From: Cervus elaphus
Lineage: Eukaryota; Chordata; Mammalia; Artiodactyla; Cervidae
DNA length: 64,000 nt
Direction of reading: 5' to 3'
Assembly: GCF_910594005.1 (NCBI RefSeq)
Contig: NC_057847.1
Span: 22,542,001-22,606,000, forward strand
Made by a program: the position numbers and the translations under genes. This document shows positions 12,672 through 24,492 of the stretch, piece after piece (the stretch's first letter is position 1; each line of letters begins with the position of its first letter). The notes below the pieces were generated by a model that was given only the letters and a program-made list of their open reading frames with translations, was not told where the DNA came from and searched no databases.

Positions 12672-13615
12672 CGATTCTTGCCGCTTCTACCTAATCTCTT
12701 CTGCTTCTGTTAAGTCATTACTCTTTCTATCCTTTATTGTGCCCATCCTTGCACAATCCTTGTACCATCCTTGGTATTTCCAACTTTCTTGAAGAGATTT
12801 CTAGTCTTTCCTCTTCTGTTATTTTTCTCTATTTCTTTGCATTATTTACTTAAGAAGGCTTTCTTATTTTGCTGCTCTATAGAGCGTCTCCGTCTTCATC
12901 TGCAATGAATATAATTAATCTGATTTAGGTATTGATCATTTGGTGATGTCCATGTGTAGAGTCATCCATGTAATGTTGGAAAAAGCTGTTTCCTATGACC
13001 ACTGTGCTCTCTTAGCAAATCTCTGTTAGGCTTTGCCCTGCTTCATTTTGTACTCCAAGGCCAAATTTGCCTGTTTCTCCAGATATCTCTTGGCTTCCTA
13101 CTTTTGCATCCCAATCCCCTATGATAAAAAGGACATTTTTCATTTTGGTGTTAGTTCTAGAAAGTGTTGTAGGTCTTCATAAAACCGATCAGCTTCAACT
13201 TCTTCAGCATTAGTGGTTGGGGCATATACTTGGATTACTGTGATGTTGAATGACTTGCCTTAGAAACAAACTGAGATCATACTGTCGTTTTTGAGATTAC
13301 ACCCAAGTTCTGCATTTTGTACTCTTTTGTTGACTATGAGGGCTGCTCTGTTTCTTCTAAGGGATTCTTGCTCACAGTAGTAGATTTAATAGTCATCTGA
13401 GTTAAATTTGCCCATTCCCATCCATTTTAGTTCACTGTTTCCTAAGATGTCAGTGTTCACACTTGCCATCTCCTGCCTGACCACGAACAATTTACCTTGA
13501 TTCATGGACCTAACATTCCAGGTACCTATGCAATATTGTTCTTTACAGCACTGGACTTTAACCACAAGATACACCCACAATTGAGTGTTGTTTCCACTTT
13601 AGCCCCGCTGCTTCA
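12672..13615 (-). mobile_element. BovB 5' half, antisense, with an internal deletion
   Basis: On the minus strand it starts with the endonuclease beginning (VQCCKEQYCIGTWNVRSMNQ near 13550) and runs to the pre-RT segment at 12672. Compared with the copy at 1-2893 it skips from the end of the endonuclease (near 12868-12880) directly to the R-D-K-K-A-F segment, a loss of roughly 400 bp. Confidence 0.87.
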
Positions 13616-14699
13616 TTCTTTCTAGAACTATTAGTAATTGCCTTCTACTGTTCCCTAGTAGTTTTTGCTGTGTAATAAATAAGCCCCAAATTGTTTATGC
13701 CTACAGATCTTGTACATATGGAGAGGGAATAGCCAGGATGGTTTCCCTCTTCCTAGGATATCTGGGACCGCACTTAGAAAAATTTGGAGATCATGGGTAA
13801 TTTAATGGCTGGGAACTAGAATCATCTGAAGGTTTGTTTGCTTATATGTCTGGCACCTGGGCTGGAAGGGCTTAAACACTGGAGCTGCTGACCAGAGCAT
13901 CTACATGTGACTCCTCTGTATGGTTGCCTCCCTTTAAGCATAGTGTCCTGAGGGTAGGTGGGCTTCTTACATGGTGTCTCAGGACTCCAGGCACAAGTAG
14001 TCCATGCAGATGACACAGAAGCTGCAGTGGCTTTTATGACAACCTCAGAAGGCACATTTGATATCTCTTCTATATATTCTATTTGTTGTAGTGGTCTGAA
14101 GCCCACCTAGATTCAAGGGAGGAAGCATAGACCCTACCACTTGGTAGGAGGGTGGCAGGGTCACATTGGAGAGAAGAATGTGGAATAGGAGGGATTGCTG
14201 TGGCCAACTTGGAAAATGAAATTTGCCACAATGAGTGATTTTGTAGAGGCTTATTTCACATTAGAATATTAAATGAAATATGTCCTGTAGTTGTGAAGGG
14301 TATTTCCTTTTAGTTGAGCTATTGTCACTGCCCTGCGTTTAGCTAGTCACACGCAATTTTCTTTGTGATGGGCTTTTCTTTCATCTTTTTCCTAATGTTA
14401 CATTTTCTTAGTTTGGGTTCATTACCTCACTGATAAAGCTGTTTTAATATTTAATCTATTCCCAGTTCCAAAATCATTTTCTCAAGTGCCCATCAATTCC
14501 TTATAAGTGGTTAATTTAAATGGCCTTTGAAGCATGACTGCATCTGGCTAAGGCAAATCTAAATGTCAGCCTTGGAAGCATCCAGTGACATTCAGATGAC
14601 TCCTTTCAGTACAGGGACTCTTTTTCTGTCACGTGGTCTATCTTGTCAAAAGAGGGCCAGAAATCGTGCCTTTCCCACTCCATATTTTTAGTGTTGTTG

Positions 14700-14845
14700 A
14701 AAAAACCCTGCACTCTAGAGGCATACAGACCTGCTTTAATCCCAGTTGCCTCATTTAGTTGTGTGAAGCAGGGCAAGTTTCTTAAAAATTATGGGTTAGT
14801 TTCCTCATCTATATACTGAAGGTAAAAATCCCCATTTTATAGAGT
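14700..14845 (+). mobile_element. MIR SINE remnant
   Basis: Contains the MIR-like order: gcatacagacctgctttaat, gggcaagtttcttaa, tttcctcatctatatactg. Diverged, as expected of an ancient mammalian SINE. Confidence 0.5.
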
Positions 14846-15031
14846 TGTAACAGGGAAATTAAATAATCAAAGAATCTTCTGATGTAGGGCCTTAAGGACC
14901 ACATCACACTAGATTATAGGAAGGACTTAATAATAGCTAATAATGAGTTTGTAATAGGGAAATTAAGTAATCAAAGAACTTTCTGATGTAGGGCCTGGTT
15001 TATAGGAAAGACTCAGTCATAGCTAATGATG
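14846..15031 (+). repeat. Imperfect tandem duplication of about 100 bp
   Basis: Unit 1 (14846-14948) and unit 2 (14949-15031) share gggaaattaa, taatcaaagaa, ttctgatgtagggcct and tagctaatgatga-type ends. Unit 2 lacks about 20 bp that unit 1 has in its middle. It lies about 620 bp upstream of a PDE11A exon. Confidence 0.85.
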
Positions 15032-15650
15032 AAAAACACTGCCTCTGCGTTTTCTGTGCTCATAAATTACCTGTCAGCGTAATGGGTCTTAATCAGGCTC
15101 TTGCACCAATCATGCTGGTTCACTAGACAGAGGAGGAAGGAAGTATCCACACTAGGGATGATCTTTGAAGAAAGTGTCTTTTTTAAAGTTACCTTTTGCA
15201 GGTGGCAAAATAAAATTCACCTGAGAACAACCAGGGACGGTAACTTTAGGAGCCTGGAGTTGATGGAGGGCAACCCTTTGAAAGATATTTTGTCTCTACC
15301 AGGTTCTCCATGGATGGTGAACTGGGTTGCTTAAAGGGCAGGAAAAAAATTAGTTCAAACAAGATGTCCCTTTGCCTGACCACCACAGGATTTTTACACC
15401 TTATTGCGTATATATTAATATATGCACATTTAGAAATATATTTAGACTTTAGCAATATGTGCCATGTAAGAAATGTTACCAAATGTAGGATAGAATTTGC
15501 TCTTGTCCCTCAGGATTTCTCCACTTAAAATCTGTCTTTAATCTCCAATTATTGTAATAGTCATTATAGAGATGAAAAATGTTTATTGGATTATTTTAAA
15601 CTGTGAGAAAGCTTTGATTGACTGGGATTTATTGTCTTTCTGTGTGGCAG

Positions 15651-15715
15651 GTGGTGAAGTTTACCAAATCCTTCGAACTGATGTCCCCAAAGTGCAGTGC
15701 TGATGCTGAGAACAG
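15651..15715 (+). CDS. PDE11A: PDE11A internal coding exon (early GAF-B), 65 nt
   Basis: Reads VVKFTKSFELMSPKCSADAEN in pieces: it opens V-V-K-F-T-K-S-F-E-L and ends with D-A-E-N plus two bases (AG) of a serine codon completed by the exon at 36749. It is preceded by a pyrimidine-rich tract ending in tgtgtggcag and followed by the donor gtaggc. PDE11A hydrolyses both cAMP and cGMP in the cytosol; its N-terminal half carries two GAF domains that bind small molecules and control dimerisation and activity. From memory of the human protein this stretch lies in the early part of GAF-B, before the conserved T-G-x-P motif. The reading frame is open across the exon and joins the next one exactly, which is the main support. 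The upstream exon is not in the window, so a codon-boundary start is inferred. Confidence 0.93.
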
Positions 15716-15892
15716 GTAGGCACGTGAATTTCAGTTTTGTCTTTAATCCTCATCTTCGATCCTTGGTGTTGACAGCGCTGCGTAATTTCTGAGGACAGGA
15801 GTTGTTCTTTCTTCAGATCAGCAGGTGAAGCCAAGTATCACCATTTCTCTGTATTTCAGAGTTTAAATAAAACCTACACATAAAAAAATACA

Positions 15893-15915
15893 TGTATATA
15901 TATATATATATATAT
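15893..15915. repeat. (TA)n microsatellite
   Basis: Uninterrupted TA run, about 175 bp downstream of the donor at 15716. Confidence 0.95.
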
Positions 15916-16349
15916 CTAAAACTGCTAATGAATAAAGTCGATTTTAGATTTTCCCTAACTACATAGATAACTTTTTTTTTTGCTTTATTTAGATCCTTTG
16001 TTTATCTTTCTCCCTTTTGTTTGCTTGTGTTTGACCATTAATCCCAGGGAAAAGAGTAAGAGCCTCCAGTACTTCATGTTTTGTCCCTGTTGGTATCTTT
16101 GAGGCTCTAGCAGGGTAAAAGTAAGGGTTAGGGACAATCAGTGAGCTTTCTGTTAGCTTTGCATTACCCTCAATAATAGTTTAGCTGCTACAAAAAAATA
16201 TTGATTCTTTTTATTTTGGTCAGTTCTAGAAGTGCTAAAAAGAAAAAAAAAATGTGAAATTGACCAAAATGCAAAAATATGGACAAAGACAAATAAAGCA
16301 TGATAATGATAATGATGACAATATCAGTGATGGTAATATCAGCTAGGTA

Positions 16350-16540
16350 AGCTATTTCCATTCATTCAGTGCTGAGTGTGCCAGGTACTATTCTAAATAC
16401 TTTATAAAGATTGAATCCTGCCAAACAACTCGATGAAGTAGGCATCATTCCTCATGCATGACAGAGGAGAAAACCAAGGTTCAGTGCATTTACATGACTT
16501 GTTCAAGGTCCTGCAGCCAGTAAATGGTAGTTATACCTCA
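16350..16540 (+). mobile_element. MIR SINE remnant
   Basis: Ordered MIR-like segments: gtgccaggtactattctaa, aggcatcattcc, gaaaaccaaggttcag, ttcaaggtcctgcagccag. Diverged ancient SINE; the open frame over it (16454-16678) is not a gene. Confidence 0.65.
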
Positions 16541-16960
16541 GAACAAGATCATCTAAGACCCTCTCAACCTCTGAATTTTGATCCCACTGCCACACATGGT
16601 CTATATAGAGTGAATGTCTGCTGGATTAATGTTGCCCAAATCTGGCTGGATCAATCAGAATCAAACCTGGAGAACTGAATAAAAACTAAAATTTCAGGAC
16701 CCACATGAACAATTTTGATTCGATATGCTGAAAGTGACTCCCTAAAGATCAATCTACATATTCAAAAGGCTCTCTGGGTAATACCTGTTTCAAGATGTAA
16801 TTGTTATGGGTAATTTGATTTTATATATCTATTATTGCCTTTAATTCAGAATATAGAAATCAGTACCTTAAAATGGGCACTTCAGCTGCTTCACTTTTAT
16901 CAAATGTATGAAATTTAATAAAAGAGTCCATTTATAATTCCATTTATATTCTTTTCTTCC

Positions 16961-17080
16961 TATTTTTGGTCACATCTCAAGGCATGCAGGATCTTAGTTT
17001 CCTGACCCACAAGGGATCAAACCCATGCCCCATCGATGGAAGCATGGTGTCTTAACTACTGGACTGCCAGAGAAGTGCCT
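16961..17080 (-). mobile_element. CHR-like SINE, antisense
   Basis: Complement of the CHR-type SINE: ggatcttagtttcctgacc, gggatcaaacccatgcccc, cttaactactggactgcca. It is followed directly by an L1 3' end. Confidence 0.65.
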
Positions 17081-17084
17081 ATAG

Positions 17085-17320
17085 AGAATTCTTGAAAAAG
17101 CAGAATTATAGGAGCAGAAAGCAGATCAGTAGTTGCCAGGGTATGGAGGTAGAGAGAAGGGTTTACTGGGAGGGGGTACAGGGAAATTTGGGGTTGTGAA
17201 GGAACCATTCTATGTCTTGCTTGTGGTGGCAGTTGTATAGCTGCATTTGCAAAAACTTGCAGTACTATGCACTTAAAAAGCATAAATTTTACTGTTTATA
17301 AATTATACCTTAAAATGGGA
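17085..17320 (+). mobile_element. Old L1 3' end
   Basis: Segments cagtagttgccagggtatgg, gggagggggtacagg and a terminal part with attataccttaaaatggg are typical of the 3' untranslated region of old mammalian L1 elements. Confidence 0.55.
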
Positions 17321-18243
17321 AGCAAAAGACCTTCTGTAAGAGGTTTTTGTTTTCAGGAAAATGTATGTTCACATCCATATTTAATGTCAGCTAATCTATA
17401 CCTAACAAAGATTTAGACATAAAGTTACTAGTGATGTATTCATTTTCCTAAAAATTTCATGCAAAGTAGCATGAAACAGTGGGTTGGCCAAAATGTTTGG
17501 GTTTTTCTGTAACATTTTATAGAAATGTAAATGTTCTACTCATACTTACTCCTTTGGCTAATTACCACTTCATACAGGTTCTCTCTCTCATATGTGAAGG
17601 GGAAAGATTTCCTTTGAAATTCTAATACTTTAATATTGTTCTCAAAAAAAATACTAAATATGCCCTCATGGTCACTACAGAGTTAAGTATTTCATTATTT
17701 TTACTGCTGAGAGTACTTCTATGTCACAATGAAATGACCCAAGGCCTAGACTGCCCTTGGCAAACTTCTGATAATAAAAAAAGAAAGAAAGAAAGGTCAG
17801 ATTTTCTTTAAAGAGGCATTTGAAAAGTGCCTTTGAACTTTGGCATTATGAGATAGTATTCTCCATCATTCTATTTGTGGCCTTTATGTAGAATATCCAT
17901 TTATCTCAGAAGACCTTTCCTGCATTGTCTAGTAATTGTCCTCTGGTGGATATGGGATCCTTTGGTCATTTATTGAAAGTTAAAGGAATAAAGACAAGTG
18001 GCTCTAGCATTTACTTTGCCAGTGGCCATTGAAGAGACATTGAAACAGGCTATGAGTCTACAAATCACAGCCTGCTCTCAACATGTTGTAAATCTTTTCT
18101 TTAACCTTTCATCACTTAACATCTTCACTATAGCTAGAGTTCATTAGATACCTTAGTCCTCTGGACATCGTTCAGAGTTATGATAGGATAGCTCTTGAAG
18201 GTAATGTCTAGGGCTTCATCCAACAATGTTTCAGGACACTATT

Positions 18244-18284
18244 TTAATTCTGATAAATTAATTTAATTTAAATTAATTTAATTC
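18244..18284. repeat. AT-rich low-complexity tract
   Basis: Repeated aattaattta units without a longer pattern. Confidence 0.8.
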
Positions 18285-19626
18285 TCTGATTTAAAGCTTG
18301 CTGATTTTTATAGACAGTCCTTGAAGACTTTTAAAAACCAGTTCTGTTGCTGACTCATCATTTCTGCCTTCTGTCTTATGTGGGTAACTCTTTTGTTTTG
18401 ACCAGTAATTAATACTGGTCTCCATGTAATTAATACCAAGCAGTTTGAGAGCTGGAAATCATTGATCCATCTTTCTCCATATGTATCTCTTTTGGGACAT
18501 TCTTGATGACTTCTTTTCAGTGAAAAGATTCTCACTGCTTTTTCCACTGATGGGGAGTTCTAATTATTAGAAAGCCCTTTTATGTTGAATCCGATTTCTG
18601 TGACTTTGACCTATTTATCCTTTGGAGATAGTTATCCCTTTATTAATTTTATCATTTCATTCAACAGACATATGGTGAGTACCTATTCTCCAATAGGTAA
18701 TGGGACTACAGAGAATTTATTTTAAAATCAGCAGTCTCTGCCCTCATGGATCTCAAAGCCAATAAAGGGGGTAGGAGTAGGTTAAGAATGTAATATAACC
18801 ATAACCAGATTTCACCAGCCCTCCAGACCATGGCTATAAGTAAAGTCACAGTAACAGTGATAATTTAGACTTGACTGCTTGGTCATTTCTCCCTTGTAGC
18901 GTAAGAACCCAAGCCCTTTACAAAAGCCACTCTTGAAGTAGCTCTGGGAATCCCCAAGGTTTCTTGAAATTTTCGTTGCTCACTCATCATTTCTTCAAGT
19001 GTCCCTTAAGGCCTCTTCTTCTAAACACGGCAGAGTGGAACCTGTTGGCATGGACTCCTGGCCTACTCCAGATTCCCATGGACCTCACTGGGTCCCTCAC
19101 CAGTGCTTACCACAGCTCCCCGGCACTGTCTCACATGCACCGGTGGCCTTTCCACATCCAGACAAGGCTGGGTAATCAGTGCAGGAGTGGGAAGATGGTT
19201 CACTTTCCCTACCATGTATTATAGTTTGCTGCCTGGCCCTCAATCAGTCCTGTGTGTACCTCATTTTTCTTTTTTTTAAATCAGTCTTTTAGTTCTTAAA
19301 GCTTTTATCTGCAGCCCTTCTTTCTCTATAGGATTTGGACCAAGTTCATGGGATCAGGCTTAGGACTGAGTCTCCAAACTGAGGGCCAGCCACTAAGTTG
19401 TTCTTTGGATTTCCTCACCTTTCTTCCATCTCTGCCACCAGGCTCTGAGGCTCAAGACCTCCTCCTCCCAGGAAGGCCCTTTCCTTCCATGCATGTCAGT
19501 TTGTACAAATAAATGCCCCCTCATGTAGAGATGTGTCCCAGGTTAAGCTCACAGGTCCTGCTATCAAGTAAATCATGATGGCAAAGCAATTCAATATTTT
19601 CTGCGAAAGTTATGTATATGTTAACA

Positions 19627-19884
19627 GGGGCTTGCCTGGTTGCTCAGACGGTAAAGAATCTGCCTGCAATGCAGGAGACCTGGCTTCAGTCCCTGGGTTG
19701 GGAAGATCCCCTGGAGAAGGGAATGGCTACCCACTCCAGTACTCCTGCCTGGGAAATCCCATGAGCTCATGGGTGACAGATGAGTGTAGATGAGTGTCAT
19801 CTGAGTGAGTGACGGATGAGCCTGGCAGGCTACAGTCCATGGGATCACAAAGAGTCAGACACAACTGAATGACTAACACTTTGG
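19627..19884 (+). mobile_element. Bov-tA SINE with an internal insertion
   Basis: Bov-tA head (ggtaaagaatctgcctgcaa), middle (gggaagatcccctggagaag) and tail (gagcctggcaggctacagtc) are intact, but about 50 extra bases at 19764-19814 interrupt the short segment between aatcccatg and gagcctgg. The insertion contains repeated gatgagtgt words. Confidence 0.9.
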
Positions 19885-19889
19885 CTTTT

Positions 19890-19978
19890 TTCATATGTAT
19901 AACTGATTCACTTTGTGGTACAGCAGAAGCTAACACAACATTCTAAAGCAACTATACTCCAATAAAAATTAATTTAAC
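19890..19978 (+). mobile_element. L1 3' terminal fragment
   Basis: Contains gattcactttgtggtacagc, then ctaacacaacattctaaag and caactatactccaataaa, the usual end of artiodactyl L1 copies. It directly follows a Bov-tA. Confidence 0.75.
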
Positions 19979-20199
19979 AAGTAACAAAATGAGTTTCCCT
20001 GCTAAAGAAAAGGTTTGTACTAGGTGACATTTTAATATAGAGGAAGGGACACCCAACTCATCTGGGGAAACCTGGAAGGTGAGCCTCAGGGAGAGCTTTC
20101 AGACATGGTGGAACTTCACTTAGGTCCTGTAGGATGGTGGGAAGTTAGTGACACCACAACCTCCCAGGGAAAGGAAACATTGTAAACAGAAGCAAAGAA

Positions 20200-20280
20200 G
20201 TGGGAGAGAAAACATGGCGTGTTTCAGGATCTTTAATTAGGTGGGAGACAAAATATGGTGTGTTTCAGGATTTTTAATAG
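20200..20280 (+). repeat. Tandem duplication, two units of about 41 bp
   Basis: Units 20200-20240 and 20241-20280 both run from gtgggaga through atggYgtgtttcaggat to tttaat(t)ag, with a few substitutions between them. Confidence 0.85.
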
Positions 20281-21644
20281 CTGTAATCCGTTGTCACGAG
20301 GCTCATTGTAATTGACGGTGATGGCCCTTTGTTCCTCCTGAGGGTATCCAGCTCCCCAGAATGCCATCTGATGGGGATTTGGGAACTACCTGGTCCTTCT
20401 CAGCTGCTCAGACCCTCTTAATTGTCCTGGAGCCTGACTACATGCCTGCTTACTCATGGGAGAGTAAGCAGGTAGTGCGTGACATATTAAGATTTGTCTT
20501 GAAAATCATCTGAGCAGTAGTGTGGGAGAATGGCAAGCTAAAGCCACCAAGGATTAAATCTAGTGCCTAACCCACTTGGCACTGGTTCAGTCCTGAAAGA
20601 CTGCACAGATCCACTGTACTTACCTTTTCCAGGTCAGCAGCTGCGATTTTTAGACTATTTTCATATTTCATGGTCCCAGACTTTTCACCACTTTTTTGAT
20701 TTTCCTATGGATATGCCCCAGCTTGCTTGAGTCCTCCTTATTCTGCTATTTCTTAAAAATGAAACACGGTTTTCTGTTTGTTTGTTTTTTCAGAATCATA
20801 CCAAATTAGAAGGGACATGTGCCTCTCTTTTTCAGAATGTAATATTGCTGCATTTATTAGTCCAACCTTCTGTGTTTATGAATACTAACTTTCAATACTG
20901 ACTTTACAAAAAACTTAAGATCTTTTCTGATCTATTTGACCCTCCCCCTCCTCAGATCTCACTTTAGGACTTCTCCTGTGAAGCCTGACTTAATAATATT
21001 TAGTGAATCAGCCTGAATAAATTTTCTTGAATCTCTTATTCAAGCTTTAATGAACCTCTTTCTGCCCTCAATGGAAATAGGTAGTCTGAATTATCATATG
21101 TACCTGAAAGTAGGAATGAACATTCATGAACATCTTAAGAGTTAGAAATTTTTATTTAGTATAAAATATATGTGGCTGGATTTTACTGATGTATCACCTA
21201 AGTATAAATATGGACACTTTGGAAATTGCACTTTCTCAGCACTGCTACTTGAAGAATTTTTTTTTTAAAGTTAAATGTCTGTAATTTCTAGAAGGTAACA
21301 ACCGACTAAGAGGATATTTTCACTTAATCATTTAATGGAATATAGTGGAAATAATTCTTATTTAAAGCCCAAGTTCTGTAACTACTTTAGCCTTTGGGGA
21401 GTAAGGGAGTTGAAGGGAAAAAAATTTACTTCAATGGGAAGCAATCTTTTTTAAAGAAAATTTAATCTTCTTACTATATTTTTTATTTAGTGCAACTGGA
21501 AGGGGAAGAGGAAAATAAAACTAGAAATCTCAGAGCATTTAAAAGGCAAGCCTTTCTGTTTAATGAGTCTGTCAGCATGCAGGTCAGCTTGGAGGGTGGA
21601 GAGCTAAAGCATTCTTTGAAAAGACAAAGGTGTATGTACAGTAG

Positions 21645-21835
21645 GCAGAGTAATGCCCCCCTCAAAGATATCCAGATCTGAATATGTGGAATCTCTGAAT
21701 GTTACTTGGAAAAGGGACTTTGCAGATGTGATTAAGAATCTTGAGATGGGGGCATTATCCTGAATTATCTGGATGGGTCCAGTGTAATCAAAATGCAGCA
21801 TTTCAGCAAGAGGCCATGCATAACATCAGATGGTT
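21645..21835 (+). mobile_element. Old mammalian repeat, partial copy
   Basis: Begins with aggcagagtaatgcccccct and carries gggactttgcagatgtgatt, then a segment on a transcript-like ctggatgggtccagtgtaat. It resembles the first third of the longer copy that follows at 21880. Family not named. Confidence 0.5.
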
Positions 21836-21879
21836 AAAACTTGCCACCATATTTAATTTTAAATAACAAAGTCAAACTA

Positions 21880-22472
21880 AAGGTGGTAGACAGAATTTGG
21901 GCCCCCATGACCTTCACCCACTCTTGTCATATTCATGAATATGTTACATTACATGGCCAAAGAGACTTTGCAGATGTAACTAAGGTGGTTAATCAATTGA
22001 TGTTAAAATAGGGCGATTATTCTGGGATTAGCTAGGTGGATACAATGTAATCACAAACTCTTAGATATAGAGTTTTATCCCAGTTGAGGATTAAAAAGGA
22101 AGTTAGATAGGTGCAACAGAAGGCAGGAATCAGAGAAATTTGAAGTATGAGCAGGATTCAACACATATTGCTGGTTTAAATACACACAGGACCACATGTC
22201 AAGGAGATCAGGACCTACATGCTACAACTATAGCAAATTGAACTCTTCCAACAACCTGAGTGAGCTTGATTCTTCCCCAGAACCTCCCGAAGGGAATGAA
22301 CTTCTTCAAGCACCATGATTTTGGTCTTGTGAGATCCTAAGCAGCAAATCCAGCTTACAAACGCCATAATAAATTTCTGATCTCCAAGAATTGTGTGATA
22401 ATAAAAGAGTGTTGTTTTAAGCTGCTAATTTTGTAATAGTTTGTTATGCAGAAATAGGAAATGAATGCAGTA
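21880..22472 (+). mobile_element. Old mammalian repeat, longer copy
   Basis: Starts ggtggtagacagaatttggg, has agagactttgcagatgtaac and ends with aataaatttctgatct, gttgttttaagctgctaa and tagtttgttatgcagaaa. Known mammalian genomes carry this LTR-like sequence widely. A reverse-oriented relative is at 44105-44710. Confidence 0.5.
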
Positions 22473-24492
22473 TTAGTGTATGAGTTTGAACCCTGTATCA
22501 TATGAGAATAAGATTGAACTCAATGTTGCTGTGTGTGTGTGTATGTGCACATCTTTTCTGCCCTGTGGAACATATGACCAGGAGCCCTACATGAACTTCC
22601 AAGTTAAGTTAGGTCTTGACACAGTTTTCAAACATGTATCTGCACAGTCTAATAAAAGAATTGCTGGTGGTATGGCTGAACAATAGCAAACCCTTAAAAT
22701 TTCTGTCAACACTCCAAGTAAGGGATACTGGAGGAAGGAAGGTGAGTCTGGTCATTATCTAAAAACCTGCCAATATACCTCTTACTAAGTTCAGTAGAAT
22801 GGCAGCATTGAAATTTGCAGAAGGGGTTGGCAGCTCAGAAGAGTCCTAAAGGTGATAGCGAAGCACTCTTCTAAAGAAGGCTGCATCCTGGTGACTCAAA
22901 GCTCTTATCTGTGAACATTGAAGACTCTGTATTGAAAAGTGATTCAGAAGAGTGACACTGAATTTGAAGAAATTTTAGAAATGTCTTAGTCAATTTCTTT
23001 TGCTCATAAGTTTCCCTTCTATATATAATCAACTTACATAGTTAAAATTTTCCTTCAAGAGTGGCATATGTTAAAATCTATGTCTAATCTAAAAGATCTC
23101 TAAAATAAGATGAAAATATTAATATTTTAAGTGAAAAGAATACATTGACTCATTGCAGCATTTTTTTTTCTTCTTTCAGTGGTTCAAAAATAACAGTGGA
23201 TTTTACAATTGATTTATTGCAGATTCAATGAAATAGTATGGCCCTTTCAATGTTTTTCTTGTGGCTTTTCTATCCCTTAACTTAACTACATCTATCCCCT
23301 GAGGGTACATCTCAACTTTAAGAAGTATCTTGGAGACTTTTAGGGTTTATTTCATTTCTCAGATTGGATAGCCCTATGATTCTTCTCAACATTAGTTTTC
23401 TGCATTGCATTTTTGGGATCAAAATACTGAAACTCAAGTTTCAATGCCTTATTGATTTTTTTTTCTTTTCCTTTTCAATTTTATGTGGAATCTAGTTTTA
23501 TGAACAAATTTTTTCCGTCTAGCACTCCTCACTTCTCTGTAACTGATTCTTTTAGGCTTCCAGCCCCCATGGCCCAAATCTGATCTTTTGAGAGGTGGGA
23601 AGGAACTAACTTCCATGAGATGTGACTATAATGAGACAAAACTATATGATGAGCTCTATCCTTGGGTCAAGAATCTGTAAACAAGACTCCTAGAGATGTT
23701 CTTTGTTTTTGTCCAGCAGCAGTGACATTTTCAGGAATAAACTTGGAATAGATTGTGTTAGCCTGGAGAGACTAAGTATGATGAGGATTTTGTTCATCAC
23801 AATTTACTGTGATTGTACCTTACAGTCATATTGTACATTTCATAACTCTGACACGAACCTGGCCCAGGTGAGGTGATCTCCAGCAGTTATGTAGATTATG
23901 AATATGATTTGGGGCTTGTGCTTCCAGAAAGTGTGATGTGACTCATCCCTGCTTTGACGTTACCACTGAAAAACATGCCATCCTGATGATGCTTTGGGGA
24001 AGTAGGAATTCTGCTCCTACCATGGACAATATTGCTAATATCTCTACTTTGAATCCTAACTGTGCCAACTTCACTGTGTATCCCCTAGCTTGTGACTTTC
24101 AACCTTTTTTACTGCAACTTACAGTGAAAGTAAACATTTTATATCCAAACCTAGTTAATGTATATAAATATATACACAAATGCACACACACATATATCTA
24201 AAACATGTTTCTTGAAACTATACTTACCTTTACTATGTATGTATCTTCTGATTTAGTCTGTTCTTTAAAAAAAAAAAAAAAACCCACCTGCTGTCTGGAC
24301 GCACAGAATTAATTTCATTATTCACTATATTGTTGTGACCCATAACAAAACTTTAGACATTTAAGACATTTTTGGTTAACACTTGCAGTGTGTGTGGCCT
24401 CAATCAGAGCCTATGTGATTATTTTAAAATATAAGAGTTGTGTGACACTGATTTTTCCCAAACATTTCAGAACTTTCTTCACTCAAATACAT

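Larger units (their letters stand above)
1..15650 (+). other. PDE11A: PDE11A intron, 3' part (upstream exon outside the window)
   Basis: Intron sequence inferred from the acceptor at 15650. Besides the repeats listed separately, the stretches 5331-6390, 6610-7067, 8857-9460, 10525-11256, 11677-12371, 13616-14690 and 15032-15650 hold no coding sequence I recognise. They are AT-rich intron with short homopolymers. No CpG island or promoter is visible. Confidence 0.75.
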
